This document shows positions 22,801 to 31,190 of a DNA stretch of 32,931 bases, piece by piece. Source of the stretch: Oscillospiraceae bacterium (GTDB lineage: Bacteria > Bacillota > Clostridia > UMGS1810); assembly GCA_015069095.1 (NCBI GenBank), contig SVJH01000024.1:1-32931 (forward strand). The letters are read 5' to 3'. Under the pieces are notes generated by a model. That model ran no database searches and had not been told where the DNA came from. It worked only from the letters and a program-made list of their open reading frames with translations. Made by a program: the position numbers and the translations under genes. Position 1 is the first letter of the stretch. Each line of letters begins with the position of its first letter.

Positions 22801-23322
22801 TCTTATTGAAAACTGCCCCATTGCCTCGATTTGCGATACTCTTTTGTATCCCATTTCAACAAGTTTTTTTGATAAATCTGTAAGGTCAAATTCATCTGAA
22901 ACTTTTATGCCAAATCGGTATTTTTCAAACATCTCTTTTGGAAGTGTATACTGCATAAGAGATGACGCAGTTGCGACTATCGCTGAAGCATCTTTTAAAG
23001 ATGCAAGCGTTTTAATTCTTTCACATTCTATATCTTTTGTAGAAATTTCGACATCATAAAAGACGTATTCTTTTTGTTTAAAAAGCAATACGTTATTATT
23101 AAAAAGTTGCTCTAAATCTTCTTTTATAACATTTGTTTCCGATATATCACCGGTAATTACAAGTGCCTTTTTGCCAAGTTTTTTTGCAACCGAATATATA
23201 AGATGATTTTTTTGTGCTCCCGTAACACCTGAAACAAGAACTGGTGTTCTTTTTTCTTTTACAATATTTTCTATTGCACAAAGTTCGGGATAAATGTTTG
23301 AAATTTCAAGTAATGCGTTCAT
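19888..23322 (-). CDS. mfd: Transcription-repair coupling factor Mfd
   Basis: The 1144-residue product has the full Mfd layout: an N-terminal UvrB-like module (about 1-330), the RNA-polymerase-interacting domain (about 475-545; GDYVVHRTHGIGQY), the RecG-like translocase with Walker A GDVGYGKT (about 626) and DEEQRFGV, SATPIPRTL, QLRGRVGRS, and the C-terminal TRCF domain. It pushes stalled RNA polymerase off damaged DNA and recruits UvrA. Length is normal. It starts 12 nt after the pth stop, and prsA follows, so these three are probably one operon. Confidence 0.97.
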   Translation of the reverse strand: MNALLEISNIYPELCAIENIVKEKRTPVLVSGVTGAQKNHLIYSVAKKLGKKALVITGDISETNVIKEDLEQLFNNNVLLFKQKEYVFYDVEISTKDIECERIKTLASLKDASAIVATASSLMQYTLPKEMFEKYRFGIKVSDEFDLTDLSKKLVEMGYKRVSQIEAMGQFSIRGSILDIFTPCHKNPMRIEFFGDEVDSVREFDLMTQISIENAKEVLIIPVREMIYDDVNPIIEKIQKLKNENFYSDIQKLTENGYFPSMDKYLPFVYEALPTLFDYLDDDYIVFVDEYSKVSENIKFYDKEQNEIITNLLDKGLFPKSKKSYFLNNLDNYLSKPSVYLSAVMYAGGDAKIKEVVNISAKTLPSYSGKTEFLYDDLNYWKQNGYRVILLISSKSKLDSIKTSLENEDIDAQVTESLDKIPNEGQIIMSVGSLSKSFEYPTIKTVVLSDKSFAPSSVKKKRHRTNSKNAIKSFDELHIGDYVVHRTHGIGQYIGIKQLVVDGITKDYIQIKYKNGDYLYVPTNQLDFIHKYVGAEAKNVKLNKLGGVEWHKTTQKVKESVMELAEDLIKLYAERNSLKGYVYPPDTPWQKQFEDDFKYEETFDQLKSINEVKADMEKGKIMDRLLCGDVGYGKTEVAIRAAFKTVMEGKQVAYLVPTTILAQQHYNTFKERMSEYCINVEMMSRFRTKKQQEKTVVGLKNGSLDVVIGTHRILSKDVAFKDLGLLIIDEEQRFGVGHKEAIKKLKNNVNVLTLSATPIPRTLNMALVGIRDLSVLSEPPENRYPIQTFILERNESVIKTAIDRELARGGQVYYLFNRVENIEVKTAQIRNMFPDARIAYAHGKMTENMLEGIMIDFLNGDIDILVCTTIIETGLDVSNVNTIIIEDADKLGLSQLYQLRGRVGRSNRLAYAYMTYEKSKVLDSVAQKRLQAIKEFTEFGSGFKIAMRDLEIRGAGNLLGKQQHGNMNLVGYDMYCMLLERAVKELKGETVSTIFETTIELNFDAYIPEKYIMDENVRIEMYKKIADICDEEDALNISDELIDRFGEYGTSVDNLIKIAYIKSLCIKLDISKLTQKDGLIIFTFNKNVSTKAIVDILADKSRKIMFSSGEKSYLSYKYNDDVLNNIKIILQSLLKSSQEDKSDI

Positions 23323-23334
23323 TATTTCTCCTGT

Positions 23335-23916
23335 TTATGCACCAAAAGTATTAAACTTATTCATTGCCCACTGCGGTCCGTTTTTAATTATTCCTTCTGC
23401 AATTTCATGTGCAACTTTGAGCATTGGAAGTATTTTCTCCAAATCCTGATCGGTAAATCTTCCAAGAACGTAATCTGCTAAATCATAATTTGGATTGTCC
23501 GGACTTCCGACACCCATTTTAACTCTTACAAATTTATCACTTACAAGCTGATAAATAATTGATTTAATACCATTATGACCGCCGTCGCTTCCCTTTTCTC
23601 TTATTCTTATTCTGCCCGTAGTAAGACTTACATCATCGTGGAAAATAATTATATTTTCAGGCGGAATTTTGTAAAAGTCTGCGATGTCTCTTATGCTTTC
23701 GCCACTGTTATTCATATAAGTTAAAGGCTTTGCTAAAATCACTTTTTCGCCTGCAATAAATCCATCGCCAAAAACTGCCTTAAATTTATTTTTTTTAAGT
23801 TCAATATTAAATTTACCGCTAATAAAATCTATTGCATCAAAGCCTATATTATGTCTTGTTCTGTCATATTTTTTATCAGGATTTCCAAGACCTGCAATTA
23901 AATACATTCTTTTCAC
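23335..23916 (-). CDS. pth: Peptidyl-tRNA hydrolase
   Basis: The 193-residue product matches the bacterial Pth family over its whole length: GLGNPDKKYDRTRHNIGFD with the catalytic His, LTYMNNSG, and FHDDVSLTTGRIRIREKG followed by GGHNGIKSI. It releases peptides from tRNAs that drop off the ribosome. An AAAGAGGTG site precedes ATG. It lies between prs and mfd, the classic Firmicutes order, but a terminator separates it from prs, so it depends on read-through or on an unrecognised promoter. Confidence 0.97.
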   Translation of the reverse strand: MKRMYLIAGLGNPDKKYDRTRHNIGFDAIDFISGKFNIELKKNKFKAVFGDGFIAGEKVILAKPLTYMNNSGESIRDIADFYKIPPENIIIFHDDVSLTTGRIRIREKGSDGGHNGIKSIIYQLVSDKFVRVKMGVGSPDNPNYDLADYVLGRFTDQDLEKILPMLKVAHEIAEGIIKNGPQWAMNKFNTFGA

Positions 23917-23949
23917 CTCTTTTTGTATTTATTTTGTTTTAAAACAGCC

Positions 23950-23980
23950 CAAAAGCCGATGTGAAAATTCACACCGGCTA
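23950..23980 (-). terminator. Terminator after prs
   Basis: A 9-bp stem with one mismatch or wobble (GCCGATGTG 23955-23963, CACACCGGC 23970-23978) is followed on the minus strand by TTTTGGGC. The T run is short, so partial read-through into pth-mfd-prsA is likely. Confidence 0.7.
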
Positions 23981-24006
23981 CTTAGTTTAATAAAATTTGT
24001 ATGTAA

Positions 24007-24963
24007 TCAGTTAAATAGAGGACTTACTGATACTTCTTTGTAAATTCTTTCAATTGCTTCACCAAAGATTGGTGCAACAGAAAGAAGTTTGATTTTGTCA
24101 ATCTGTTTTTCAACCGGCTGACTAATTGTATCAAGCATAACAAGTTCTTCTATGCAAGAATTCTGAATTCTTTCAATAGCAGGGCCTGAAAGAACACCAT
24201 GTGTACAGCAAGCAAAAACTCTTTTTGCGCCTCTGTCAAGAAGTGCCTGTGCACCATTAACAATTGTTCCTGCTGTGTCAATCATATCGTCTACTAAGAT
24301 AACCTGTTTACCTTTAATATCTCCAATGATGTTCATAACTTCACTAACGTTTGCTTTAGGACGTCTTTTGTCAATAATAGCAATCGGAACATCAAGTTTA
24401 TTTGCAAAGTTTCTTGCTCTTGTAACGCTTCCAAGGTCTGGAGATACAACAACTACTTCGTCAAGTACATTTTCAAAAGCAGTTTTGAAATATTTTGCAA
24501 GTACAGGAACACCTAAAAGATGGTCAACCGGCACATTGAAAAATCCCTGAATCTGTGCAGCGTGAAGGTCCATTGTAAGAACTCTGTCAGCACCTGCTGT
24601 TGCAATAAGATCAGCAACAAGTTTTGCAGAGATTGGATCTCTTGCTTTTGATTTTCTATCTTGTCTTGCATAACCAAAATATGGAATAACTGCTGTTATT
24701 CTACCTGCTGAAGCACGTTTAAATGCATCAATCATAATAAGAAGTTCCATTAGATTATCATTTACAGGATTTGATGTTGACTGAATAACAAATACATCAG
24801 AACCCCTTACTGTTTCGTTAATATTAACAAAAACTTCTCCATCTGAAAAAGATCCTACCTGAGAATCCCCTACATTTGTGCCAAGATAATCGGCAATTTT
24901 TTTTGCAAGTTCACAACTTGCATTCGCAGCAAAAATTTTAATGTTTTTACCGTGTGCTATCAT
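24007..24963 (-). CDS. prs: Ribose-phosphate pyrophosphokinase
   Basis: The 318-residue product is a standard class I PRPP synthase: [41 protein letters not shown] and the PRPP loop [11 protein letters not shown]. It makes PRPP from ribose 5-phosphate and ATP for nucleotide, His and Trp synthesis. A TAGGAGG site precedes ATG. It is preceded by the glmU-like gene with 60 nt between, as in the glmU-prs pair of Bacillus. Confidence 0.97.
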   Translation of the reverse strand: MIAHGKNIKIFAANASCELAKKIADYLGTNVGDSQVGSFSDGEVFVNINETVRGSDVFVIQSTSNPVNDNLMELLIMIDAFKRASAGRITAVIPYFGYARQDRKSKARDPISAKLVADLIATAGADRVLTMDLHAAQIQGFFNVPVDHLLGVPVLAKYFKTAFENVLDEVVVVSPDLGSVTRARNFANKLDVPIAIIDKRRPKANVSEVMNIIGDIKGKQVILVDDMIDTAGTIVNGAQALLDRGAKRVFACCTHGVLSGPAIERIQNSCIEELVMLDTISQPVEKQIDKIKLLSVAPIFGEAIERIYKEVSVSPLFN

Positions 24964-25023
24964 TTGTTTATCCTCCTAAGTTATATTACATACAAATTGC
25001 CATCGCAATTTTAAAGTACTAAA

Positions 25024-25692
25024 TTATTTGCGTTTCCAGTCTTTTTTTACTGTTTGTCTGCATCTTGCAATTGCAAGTGAATCTTCATCTACATCATCTG
25101 TAATTGTAGAACCTGCAGCAATAAATGCTCCTTTTTTAACAGTAACAGGTGCAACAAGGTTTGTGTTACAACCAATAAACGCATTATCTTCAATAACTGT
25201 ACGGAATTTATTTTTTCCGTCGTAGTTAACTGTAATTGTTCCGCAACCAAAGTTGATGTTTTTACCAACATCGCTATCGCCAATATATGTTAAATGAGAA
25301 ACTTTTGTTCCGTCATCAATTACCGAGTTTTTAATTTCTACAAAATCTCCGATTTTAACGTGATTTCTGATATCTGCTTTTGGTCTGATATATGCAAACG
25401 GACCTACTGTTGTATCATCTCCAATTGAAGCATCCATCGCAACCGAGTTTTTAAATACTGTATTATTTCCAATTTTTGTATTTTCAATTGTTGAAAAAGG
25501 ACCAATCTGACAATTTTCGCCTATAACGGTATTTCCTTGTAAAATAACACCAGGAAGTAAAATTGTTCCTTTTCCTATTTCTACTTCTTCATCAATATAT
25601 GTGTTTGATACATCGACAATCTTTACGCCGTTATCAATATGTTTTTTAATAATTTCTTCATTTTTTGACTTTTGAAAATTAGAAAAATCCAT
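25024..25692 (-). CDS. GlmU acetyltransferase half only (left-handed beta-helix)
   Basis: The 222-residue product matches only the C-terminal half of GlmU (usually about 450 residues), beginning in the linker ([19 protein letters not shown]). The hexapeptide beta-helix is complete, and residues known from E. coli GlmU are kept: the Arg of YIRPKAD, the Lys of FVEIKNS, the catalytic His of [12 protein letters not shown], and NYDGKNKF. The usual active-site serine (GSDT) is GCNT here. The uridyltransferase half is absent, and nothing resembling it lies upstream on this strand. It should acetylate glucosamine 1-phosphate, the second activity coming from another gene. The AAGGAG site at the ATG shows this is a real start, not a truncation. 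Confidence 0.87.
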   Translation of the reverse strand: MDFSNFQKSKNEEIIKKHIDNGVKIVDVSNTYIDEEVEIGKGTILLPGVILQGNTVIGENCQIGPFSTIENTKIGNNTVFKNSVAMDASIGDDTTVGPFAYIRPKADIRNHVKIGDFVEIKNSVIDDGTKVSHLTYIGDSDVGKNINFGCGTITVNYDGKNKFRTVIEDNAFIGCNTNLVAPVTVKKGAFIAAGSTITDDVDEDSLAIARCRQTVKKDWKRK

Positions 25693-25743
25693 TTTTATTC
25701 TCCTTATTTACTCAAAATTATGTATAATAAAACATACATGTAT

Positions 25744-25772
25744 ATTATATGATTTTTTACTCACTTTTTCAA
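25744..25772 (-). promoter_or_regulatory. Promoter of the glmU-like/prs unit
   Basis: On the minus strand TTGAAA (25767-25772) and TATAAT (25744-25749) are 17 bp apart, about 50 bp before the start codon. Confidence 0.8.
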
Positions 25773-25858
25773 GTGATTTTTGCATATATTATAAATTTAA
25801 ACATATTTAACATATTTTTTGCTGTTTTTTTATGCACTTTGTTGATTTGTTCACAAAA

Positions 25859-25896
25859 AGAATAAAGGCATATCTGTATGATTGCCTTTATTTAAT
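25859..25896 (-). terminator. Terminator of the epimerase gene
   Basis: A 10-bp stem (AATAAAGGCA 25861-25870 with TGCCTTTATT further right) is followed on the minus strand by TTCTTTTTGTG. It separates the epimerase from the glmU promoter. Confidence 0.7.
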
Positions 25897-25906
25897 AAAA
25901 ATATAA

Positions 25907-26911
25907 TTATTTATAAAACTCAAAATACCAATCTGCAAAATTTTTAAGTCCTTCTTCTATTGTAGTTGAAGGTTTAAAATCAAAATCGGATATAAGTTCT
26001 GAAACATCAGCGTATGTTTGATAAACATCGCCCGGCTGCATTGGAAGATATTCTTTGTTTGCCTTTTGTCCAATACATTTTTCAAGCGTTTCTATAAAAT
26101 ACATAAGTTTTTCAGGTTTGTTATTACCAATATTATAAACTTTATATTGTACGCCGTTTTCGTCTTTTGCAGGCGGATTTGAAAGCATATTTTCAATGCC
26201 TTTTACGATATCGTCAACATAAGTAAAATCGCGGTACATGTCGCCGTTGTTAAATATTTTTATAGTTTCGCCCTTCATAATTTTGTTTGTAAATCCAAAG
26301 TAAGCCATATCAGGTCTTCCGTATGGGCCGTAAACTGTAAAGAATCTAAGTCCTGTCGAAGAAATTTTATAAAGATGACTATAAGTAAATGCCATAAGTT
26401 CATTTGTTTTTTTGGTTGCCGCATATAAACTTATTGGATGGTCAACATTGTCATCTGTTGAAAATGGTGTTTTTTTCTGATTTCCGTATACAGATGAACT
26501 TGATGCATATAAAAGATGCTCTACCGGATAATGACGGCAACATTCAAGTATATTATAAAATCCAATAACATTTGAACTTATATAAGCATCGGGATTATCT
26601 ATGCTGTATCTTACACCTGCCTGTGCTGCAAGGTTTACAACAATCTGAGGTTTGTAGTCAACAAACACTTTTTCAACTTTTTCTTTATCTGCAAGATCCC
26701 CTTTTATAAAAGTAAATTTTTCATATTTTTCAAGTATTTCAAGACGGGCATATTTTAAACGGGTATCATAGTAATCATTTATATTATCATAGCCTACTAC
26801 GCTTGCACCAAGTTCTAATAGTCTTTTAGATAGATGAAACCCAATAAAACCTGCTGCTCCTGTAATAAGATATTTTTTAGTTGCATCAAACGGCTTATAA
26901 TCTTTTCTCAT
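25907..26911 (-). CDS. NAD-dependent nucleotide-sugar epimerase (UDP-glucuronate 4-epimerase-like)
   Basis: The 334-residue product is an extended short-chain dehydrogenase: a Rossmann start GAAGFIGFHLSKRLLE, the DNINDYYD stretch typical of CapI/UDP-glucuronate epimerases, YASSSSVYG with catalytic Ser, and YAATKK with the Tyr/Lys pair. GLRFFTVYGPYGRPDMA is also characteristic of that subgroup. It probably makes UDP-galacturonate for surface polysaccharide. A CGGAGG site precedes the ATG. It is a single-gene unit. Other epimerase specificities cannot be excluded. Confidence 0.88.
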   Translation of the reverse strand: MRKDYKPFDATKKYLITGAAGFIGFHLSKRLLELGASVVGYDNINDYYDTRLKYARLEILEKYEKFTFIKGDLADKEKVEKVFVDYKPQIVVNLAAQAGVRYSIDNPDAYISSNVIGFYNILECCRHYPVEHLLYASSSSVYGNQKKTPFSTDDNVDHPISLYAATKKTNELMAFTYSHLYKISSTGLRFFTVYGPYGRPDMAYFGFTNKIMKGETIKIFNNGDMYRDFTYVDDIVKGIENMLSNPPAKDENGVQYKVYNIGNNKPEKLMYFIETLEKCIGQKANKEYLPMQPGDVYQTYADVSELISDFDFKPSTTIEEGLKNFADWYFEFYK

Positions 26912-26978
26912 TTTTATACCTCCGATATTTATATATACAAATTATACATTTTTATTTAAGCAAAGTCAATATTTACTA

Positions 26979-27007
26979 TTGAAATTAAAATTAAATTGTA
27001 GTATAAT
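26979..27007 (+). promoter_or_regulatory. Promoter of the hyd maturation operon
   Basis: TTGAAA (26979-26984) and TATAAT (27002-27007) are 17 bp apart. The start is expected near 27014, leaving a leader of about 143 nt before the first gene. Confidence 0.8.
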
Positions 27008-27013
27008 ATATGC

Positions 27014-27140
27014 GATAAGTTGAAAGTGAAAACTAACAGCAAATCAAACTATTACTACTGATTTTAAAAAGATTATTCTTTGAGAAAAAAGGACTTACAA
27101 TACTTAGTATTTTTACGTCCTTTTTTAAGGACGTTTTTTA
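27014..27140 (+). promoter_or_regulatory. Leader with mutually exclusive hairpins (candidate attenuator)
   Basis: A terminator (ACGTCCTT 27115-27122, AAGGACGT 27127-27134, then six Ts) lies between the promoter and the first hyd gene. Its left arm can instead pair with an upstream segment (AAAAAAGGAC 27085-27094 with GTCCTTTTTT 27117-27126), which would break the terminator; AATAC/GATT-type pairing at 27099-27111 (AATACTTAGTATT) stacks inside. A short frame from TTG 27020 ends in Tyr-Tyr-Tyr-stop (27050-27061) but has no ribosome binding site. The competing folds are seen directly; the signal is not known. Confidence 0.55.
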
Positions 27141-27156
27141 TTTTACGGAGGAACTT

Positions 27157-27414
27157 ATGGAAGAATTAAATAGGGTTGCACTTATTGGAATTATGATTGA
27201 AAACAAAGAAAGTGTGGGTAAAATAAATGATATCTTGCACACTTATGCAAATTATATAATCGGAAGAATGGGCATTCCGTATCAAAAACGAAACATTTCC
27301 ATAATAAGTGTAGCAATTGATGCACCAAATGATATAATAAATACTATTTCAGGAAAACTTGGTGCATTAGATGGTGTAAGTTCAAAAACGATTTATTCTA
27401 AATATTCAGATTAA
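27157..27414 (+). CDS. TM1266-family hydrogenase-system regulator
   Basis: The 85-residue product matches the small ACT/ferredoxin-like family called iron-only hydrogenase system regulator (TM1266 type): ALIGIMIENKES, VGKINDILHTYANYIIGRMGIP and the C-terminal SGKLGALDGVSSKT. Genes of this family sit at the start of HydE/HydG/HydF operons in clostridia and Thermotoga. The biochemical role is not settled; NikR/ACT-like ligand sensing is assumed. A CGGAGG site precedes the ATG, and hydE starts 9 nt after the stop. Confidence 0.9.
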   Translation: MEELNRVALIGIMIENKESVGKINDILHTYANYIIGRMGIPYQKRNISIISVAIDAPNDIINTISGKLGALDGVSSKTIYSKYSD

Positions 27415-27422
27415 GGAGATTT

Positions 27423-28463
27423 ATGAAAAGTTTAATTGATAAACTTGAAAGAGAAAATACTCTTTCAAAAGAAGAATGGATAACGTTATTAGAAAGCAAA
27501 ATTGACACCGAATATTTATTTGAAAGAGCAAGAAAAGTTCAAAGCGAAAATTACGGTAATGATGTTTATATAAGAGGTCTTATTGAAATATCTAACTATT
27601 GCAAAAACGACTGTTTATACTGTGGTATAAGATGCTCAAATAAAAACGTAAAAAGATATCGTCTTACAAAGGAAGAAATACTTTCGTGCTGCAAAAACGG
27701 TTATGAATTAGGATTTCGTACCTTTGTGCTTCAGGGTGGCGAAGACAAGTTTTATACAGACGATTTGATGTGTGATATTATTAAATCTATAAAGAAAAAC
27801 CATCCTGACTGTGCAATTACTCTTTCAATCGGTGAAAAAACAAAAGAAACATATCAAAAATATAAAAACGCAGGCGCAGACAGATATCTGCTCCGCCATG
27901 AAACTGCTGATAAAAAACACTACCAAAGCCTGCATCCTGAAAAAATGTCTTTTGAAAACAGACAAAAATGCCTTTTTGATTTAAAAGAAGTCGGATTTCA
28001 GGTTGGATGCGGATTTATGGTAGGCTCGCCATATCAAACAAGCGAAACACTTGCAAAAGATATGCTTTTTATTAAAAAGTTAAATCCGCATATGGTTGGG
28101 ATTGGTCCTTTTATTTCACAAAAGGATTCGCCATTTAAAGATATGAAAAACGGTAGTGCAGATAAAACACTTATTTTTGTTGCACTGCTTCGCCTTATGC
28201 TTCCAAATGCACTGCTCCCTGCTACAACAGCGCTTGGAACACTTTTGGAAGACGGCAGAGAAAAAGGAATATTGGCAGGGGCAAATGTTGTTATGCCAAA
28301 CCTTTCTCCAAAATTTGCAAAAGAAAACTATACACTTTATGACAACAAACTGTCAACCGGATGCGAAGAAGCATCGCACCTTTTAGAACTAAAAAAAAGA
28401 ATTGAAAAAATTGGTTATAAAATAGTTATATCGCGTGGAGACTACAAAGAAAGAAGGAAATAA
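27423..28463 (+). CDS. hydE: [FeFe]-hydrogenase H-cluster radical SAM maturase HydE
   Basis: The 346-residue product has the radical SAM CX3CX2C motif (Cys60, Cys64, Cys67 in NYCKNDCLYCGIRC), the family stretch FRTFVLQGGED, RHETADKKHYQSLHP and GCGFMVGSPYQT. HydE acts in assembly of the dithiomethylamine-bearing [2Fe] subcluster. Length is normal. An AAGGAG site sits right before ATG. It is second in the operon. The hydrogenase HydA itself is not in this window. Confidence 0.96.
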   Translation: MKSLIDKLERENTLSKEEWITLLESKIDTEYLFERARKVQSENYGNDVYIRGLIEISNYCKNDCLYCGIRCSNKNVKRYRLTKEEILSCCKNGYELGFRTFVLQGGEDKFYTDDLMCDIIKSIKKNHPDCAITLSIGEKTKETYQKYKNAGADRYLLRHETADKKHYQSLHPEKMSFENRQKCLFDLKEVGFQVGCGFMVGSPYQTSETLAKDMLFIKKLNPHMVGIGPFISQKDSPFKDMKNGSADKTLIFVALLRLMLPNALLPATTALGTLLEDGREKGILAGANVVMPNLSPKFAKENYTLYDNKLSTGCEEASHLLELKKRIEKIGYKIVISRGDYKERRK

Positions 28464-28465
28464 AA

Positions 28466-29884
28466 ATGTATGATGTAAAATCAAGCAAAGCAGAAGAATT
28501 TATAAACCATGAGGAAATTTTAGAAACATTAAAATACGCCGATGAGCACAAACGTGATGAAAAACTTATAAGTGAAATAATAGAAAAAGCAAAACTAAAA
28601 AAAGGTCTTTCTCACAAAGAGGCATCTGTACTTTTAGTGTGCGAACTTGAAGATAAAAACGAAGAAATTTACACTTTAGCGCGCGAAATCAAGCAAGAAT
28701 TTTACGGCAACAGAATTGTTATGTTTGCCCCTCTTTATCTTTCAAACTACTGCGTAAACGGATGCGTATACTGTCCGTATCATTTAAAAAACAAAAATAT
28801 AAGACGTAAAAAACTTACTCAGGAAGAAGTTAAAAATGAAGTTATTGCTCTTCAGGATATGGGACACAAACGCCTTGCAATTGAAGCAGGCGAAGACCCT
28901 GTCAACAATCCTATTGAGTATATCATAGATTGCATAAAAACTATTTATTCTGTAAAACACAAAAACGGTGCTATAAGACGTGTAAATGTTAATATTGCTG
29001 CAACTACTGTTGAAAACTACAGAAAACTTAAAGAAGCAGGAATCGGAACATATATTCTGTTTCAGGAAACATACCACAAAGAAAGCTATGAAACACTCCA
29101 TCCTACAGGTCCAAAACATAATTATGCATATCATACAGAAGCAATGGACAGAGCGATGGATGGCGGAATTGATGACGTTGGTCTTGGAGTTTTATTTGGT
29201 CTTGAACTTTACAAATATGAATTTGCAGGACTACTTATGCACGCAGAACATTTAGAAGCCAAATACGGCGTAGGTCCTCATACAATAAGTGTTCCAAGAA
29301 TACGCCCTGCAGACGACATTGACCCTGATACTTTTGACAACTCTATTGATGACGATACTTTTGCAAAAATCATTGCTTGTATAAGAGTTGCAGTTCCATA
29401 TACAGGAATGATAGTTTCTACAAGAGAAAGTCAAAAATGCCGTGAAAAAGTATTAAAACTTGGCGTTTCGCAAATAAGCGGCGGTTCAAAAACAAGCGTT
29501 GGTGGATATGTTGAGCCCGAAAAAGAAGAAGAAAACTCTGCCCAGTTTGACACAGTTGACAACAGAACACTTGACGAAGTTGTAAACTGGCTTATGAAGG
29601 AAGGTTACATTCCAAGTTTCTGTACTGCGTGCTACCGTGAAGGCAGAACGGGCGACAGATTTATGACACTTCTTAAAAACGGACAGATTTCAAACTGTTG
29701 TCATCCAAACGCACTTATGACACTTAAAGAATACTTAGAAGACTATGCATCGGAAGATACTAAAAAAATCGGAAGCGAACTTATTGAAAAAGAGCTTCTA
29801 AACATTCCAAACGAAAAAGTAAGAGAAATCGCGATAGATAACATTAAAAACATTCACGAAGGAAAACGTGATTTCAGATTTTAG
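28466..29884 (+). CDS. hydG: [FeFe]-hydrogenase radical SAM tyrosine lyase HydG
   Basis: The 472-residue product has the radical SAM motif (Cys96, Cys100, Cys103 in NYCVNGCVYC) and the C-terminal second cluster site CTACYREGRTGDRF with a later Cys in ISNCCHPNAL. HydG cleaves tyrosine to p-cresol, CO and cyanide for the H-cluster. The ATG is 2 nt after the hydE stop with a GAAGGAAA site, so the two are translationally close. Length and motifs are standard for the family. Confidence 0.97.
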   Translation: MYDVKSSKAEEFINHEEILETLKYADEHKRDEKLISEIIEKAKLKKGLSHKEASVLLVCELEDKNEEIYTLAREIKQEFYGNRIVMFAPLYLSNYCVNGCVYCPYHLKNKNIRRKKLTQEEVKNEVIALQDMGHKRLAIEAGEDPVNNPIEYIIDCIKTIYSVKHKNGAIRRVNVNIAATTVENYRKLKEAGIGTYILFQETYHKESYETLHPTGPKHNYAYHTEAMDRAMDGGIDDVGLGVLFGLELYKYEFAGLLMHAEHLEAKYGVGPHTISVPRIRPADDIDPDTFDNSIDDDTFAKIIACIRVAVPYTGMIVSTRESQKCREKVLKLGVSQISGGSKTSVGGYVEPEKEEENSAQFDTVDNRTLDEVVNWLMKEGYIPSFCTACYREGRTGDRFMTLLKNGQISNCCHPNALMTLKEYLEDYASEDTKKIGSELIEKELLNIPNEKVREIAIDNIKNIHEGKRDFRF

Positions 29885-29893
29885 GAGAAAATT

Positions 29894-31060
29894 ATGAGTT
29901 TAAATGATGCACCTAAATCCGAAAGAATTCACATTGGTTTTTTCGGAAAAACAAATGCAGGAAAATCGAGTGTGATAAATAAGGTAACGTCGCAGAATTT
30001 GTCGATTGTATCAGATATTAAAGGCACTACAACCGACCCTGTTTTAAAAAGTATGGAACTTCTTCCTATTGGTCCTGTTGTTATAATTGACACCCCCGGA
30101 CTTGACGATAAAACTGACCTTGGGAAAATGCGAATAGAAAAGACAAATGAAATACTTAGAAAAACAGACATCGCCGTTATTGTAATTGATGCAAATGATA
30201 ATGATGAAAATACGATAAATCTTATAAAAGAGAGAAATATTCCATATATTATCTGCTACAACAAATGCGATATTAAGTTAAGAGAAAATCTTAATGATAA
30301 CGAAATATGTGTCAGCGCCAAAACAGGCGAAAATATTGAAAAATTGAAAGAACTTATTGCAAGTAAAGCCGGAAACAATAAAAGTAACAAAAAAATTGTA
30401 TCGGATATTTTAAACGAAGGCGACATTGCACTTTTAGTTATCCCGATTGACGAAAGTGCACCAAAAGGAAGACTTATTCTACCTCAACAGCAAACTATAC
30501 GAGATTTGCTTGACGGTGGAAATATGTGCATTTGTGTTAAAGACACAGAACTTGAACAGGCAATTAAAGCTTTTAAAGATAAAGTTAAAATTGTAATAAC
30601 AGACAGTCAGGCGTTTAAAAAGGTTGCGAAAATTGTTCCGGATGACATTCTTCTTACATCTTTTTCGATTCTATTTATGCGATACAAAGGCGAGCTTGAT
30701 GGTGCTGTAAAAAGTGTAAAAAAACTTGATACACTTTCTGATGGCGATGTTGTTCTTATAAGCGAAGGATGTTCGCATCACAGACAATGTAACGATATTG
30801 GAACAGTTAAGATGCCAAATTGGATTAAGGAATATACAAAAAAAGACATTAAATTTGAGTTTACAAGTGGCGGAGAGTTCCCTTTAGATTTATCGAAATA
30901 CTCACTTGTTGTTCACTGTGGCGGATGTATGCTTAATGAAACTGAAATGAAAAACAGAATAAATATTGCAAATGATCAAAATGTTCCAATTACAAATTAC
31001 GGCATCACCATTGCACATATAAATGGAATACTTGAAAGAAGTATTAAACCATTTATATAA
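29894..31060 (+). CDS. hydF: [FeFe]-hydrogenase maturation GTPase HydF
   Basis: The 388-residue product has a GTPase domain (P-loop FFGKTNAGKSS near 17-26, DTPGLDD, NKCD), a dimerisation domain and a C-terminal cluster-binding part with GCSHHRQ and VHCGGCM, the CxH...CxxC pattern of HydF. HydF is the scaffold that carries the [2Fe] precursor to HydA. It starts 9 nt after hydG with an AGGAGAA site and ends the operon. Confidence 0.97.
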   Translation: MSLNDAPKSERIHIGFFGKTNAGKSSVINKVTSQNLSIVSDIKGTTTDPVLKSMELLPIGPVVIIDTPGLDDKTDLGKMRIEKTNEILRKTDIAVIVIDANDNDENTINLIKERNIPYIICYNKCDIKLRENLNDNEICVSAKTGENIEKLKELIASKAGNNKSNKKIVSDILNEGDIALLVIPIDESAPKGRLILPQQQTIRDLLDGGNMCICVKDTELEQAIKAFKDKVKIVITDSQAFKKVAKIVPDDILLTSFSILFMRYKGELDGAVKSVKKLDTLSDGDVVLISEGCSHHRQCNDIGTVKMPNWIKEYTKKDIKFEFTSGGEFPLDLSKYSLVVHCGGCMLNETEMKNRINIANDQNVPITNYGITIAHINGILERSIKPFI

Positions 31061-31064
31061 AGGT

Positions 31065-31152
31065 GTTACTTTTGAAAAAGTAACCAAACCCATACTTTTT
31101 TTAAAAAAAGTATGCCAAAAAACTTACATTAAGCAAAACATACGTTTTGCTT
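31065..31152. repeat. Cluster of three perfect hairpins
   Basis: Three consecutive dyads lie in 90 bp: GTTACTTTT/AAAAGTAAC (31065-31073, 31076-31084), a 24-bp perfect palindrome of arms CATACTTTTTTT and AAAAAAAGTATG (31091-31114), and AAGCAAAAC/GTTTTGCTT (31131-31139, 31144-31152). The style resembles interspersed GTTACTTTTT-type repeats of clostridial genomes; whether further copies exist cannot be seen here. Confidence 0.55.
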
Positions 31153-31164
31153 GAAATAAAACAA

Positions 31165-31190
31165 AAAGACGCTCATAAGAGCGTCTTTTA
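31165..31190. terminator. Bidirectional terminator, hydF/flavodoxin
   Basis: A 10-bp perfect stem (AAAGACGCTC 31165-31174, GAGCGTCTTT 31179-31188) with an ATAA loop and A/T flanks on both sides lies between the converging hyd operon and flavodoxin gene. Confidence 0.88.
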
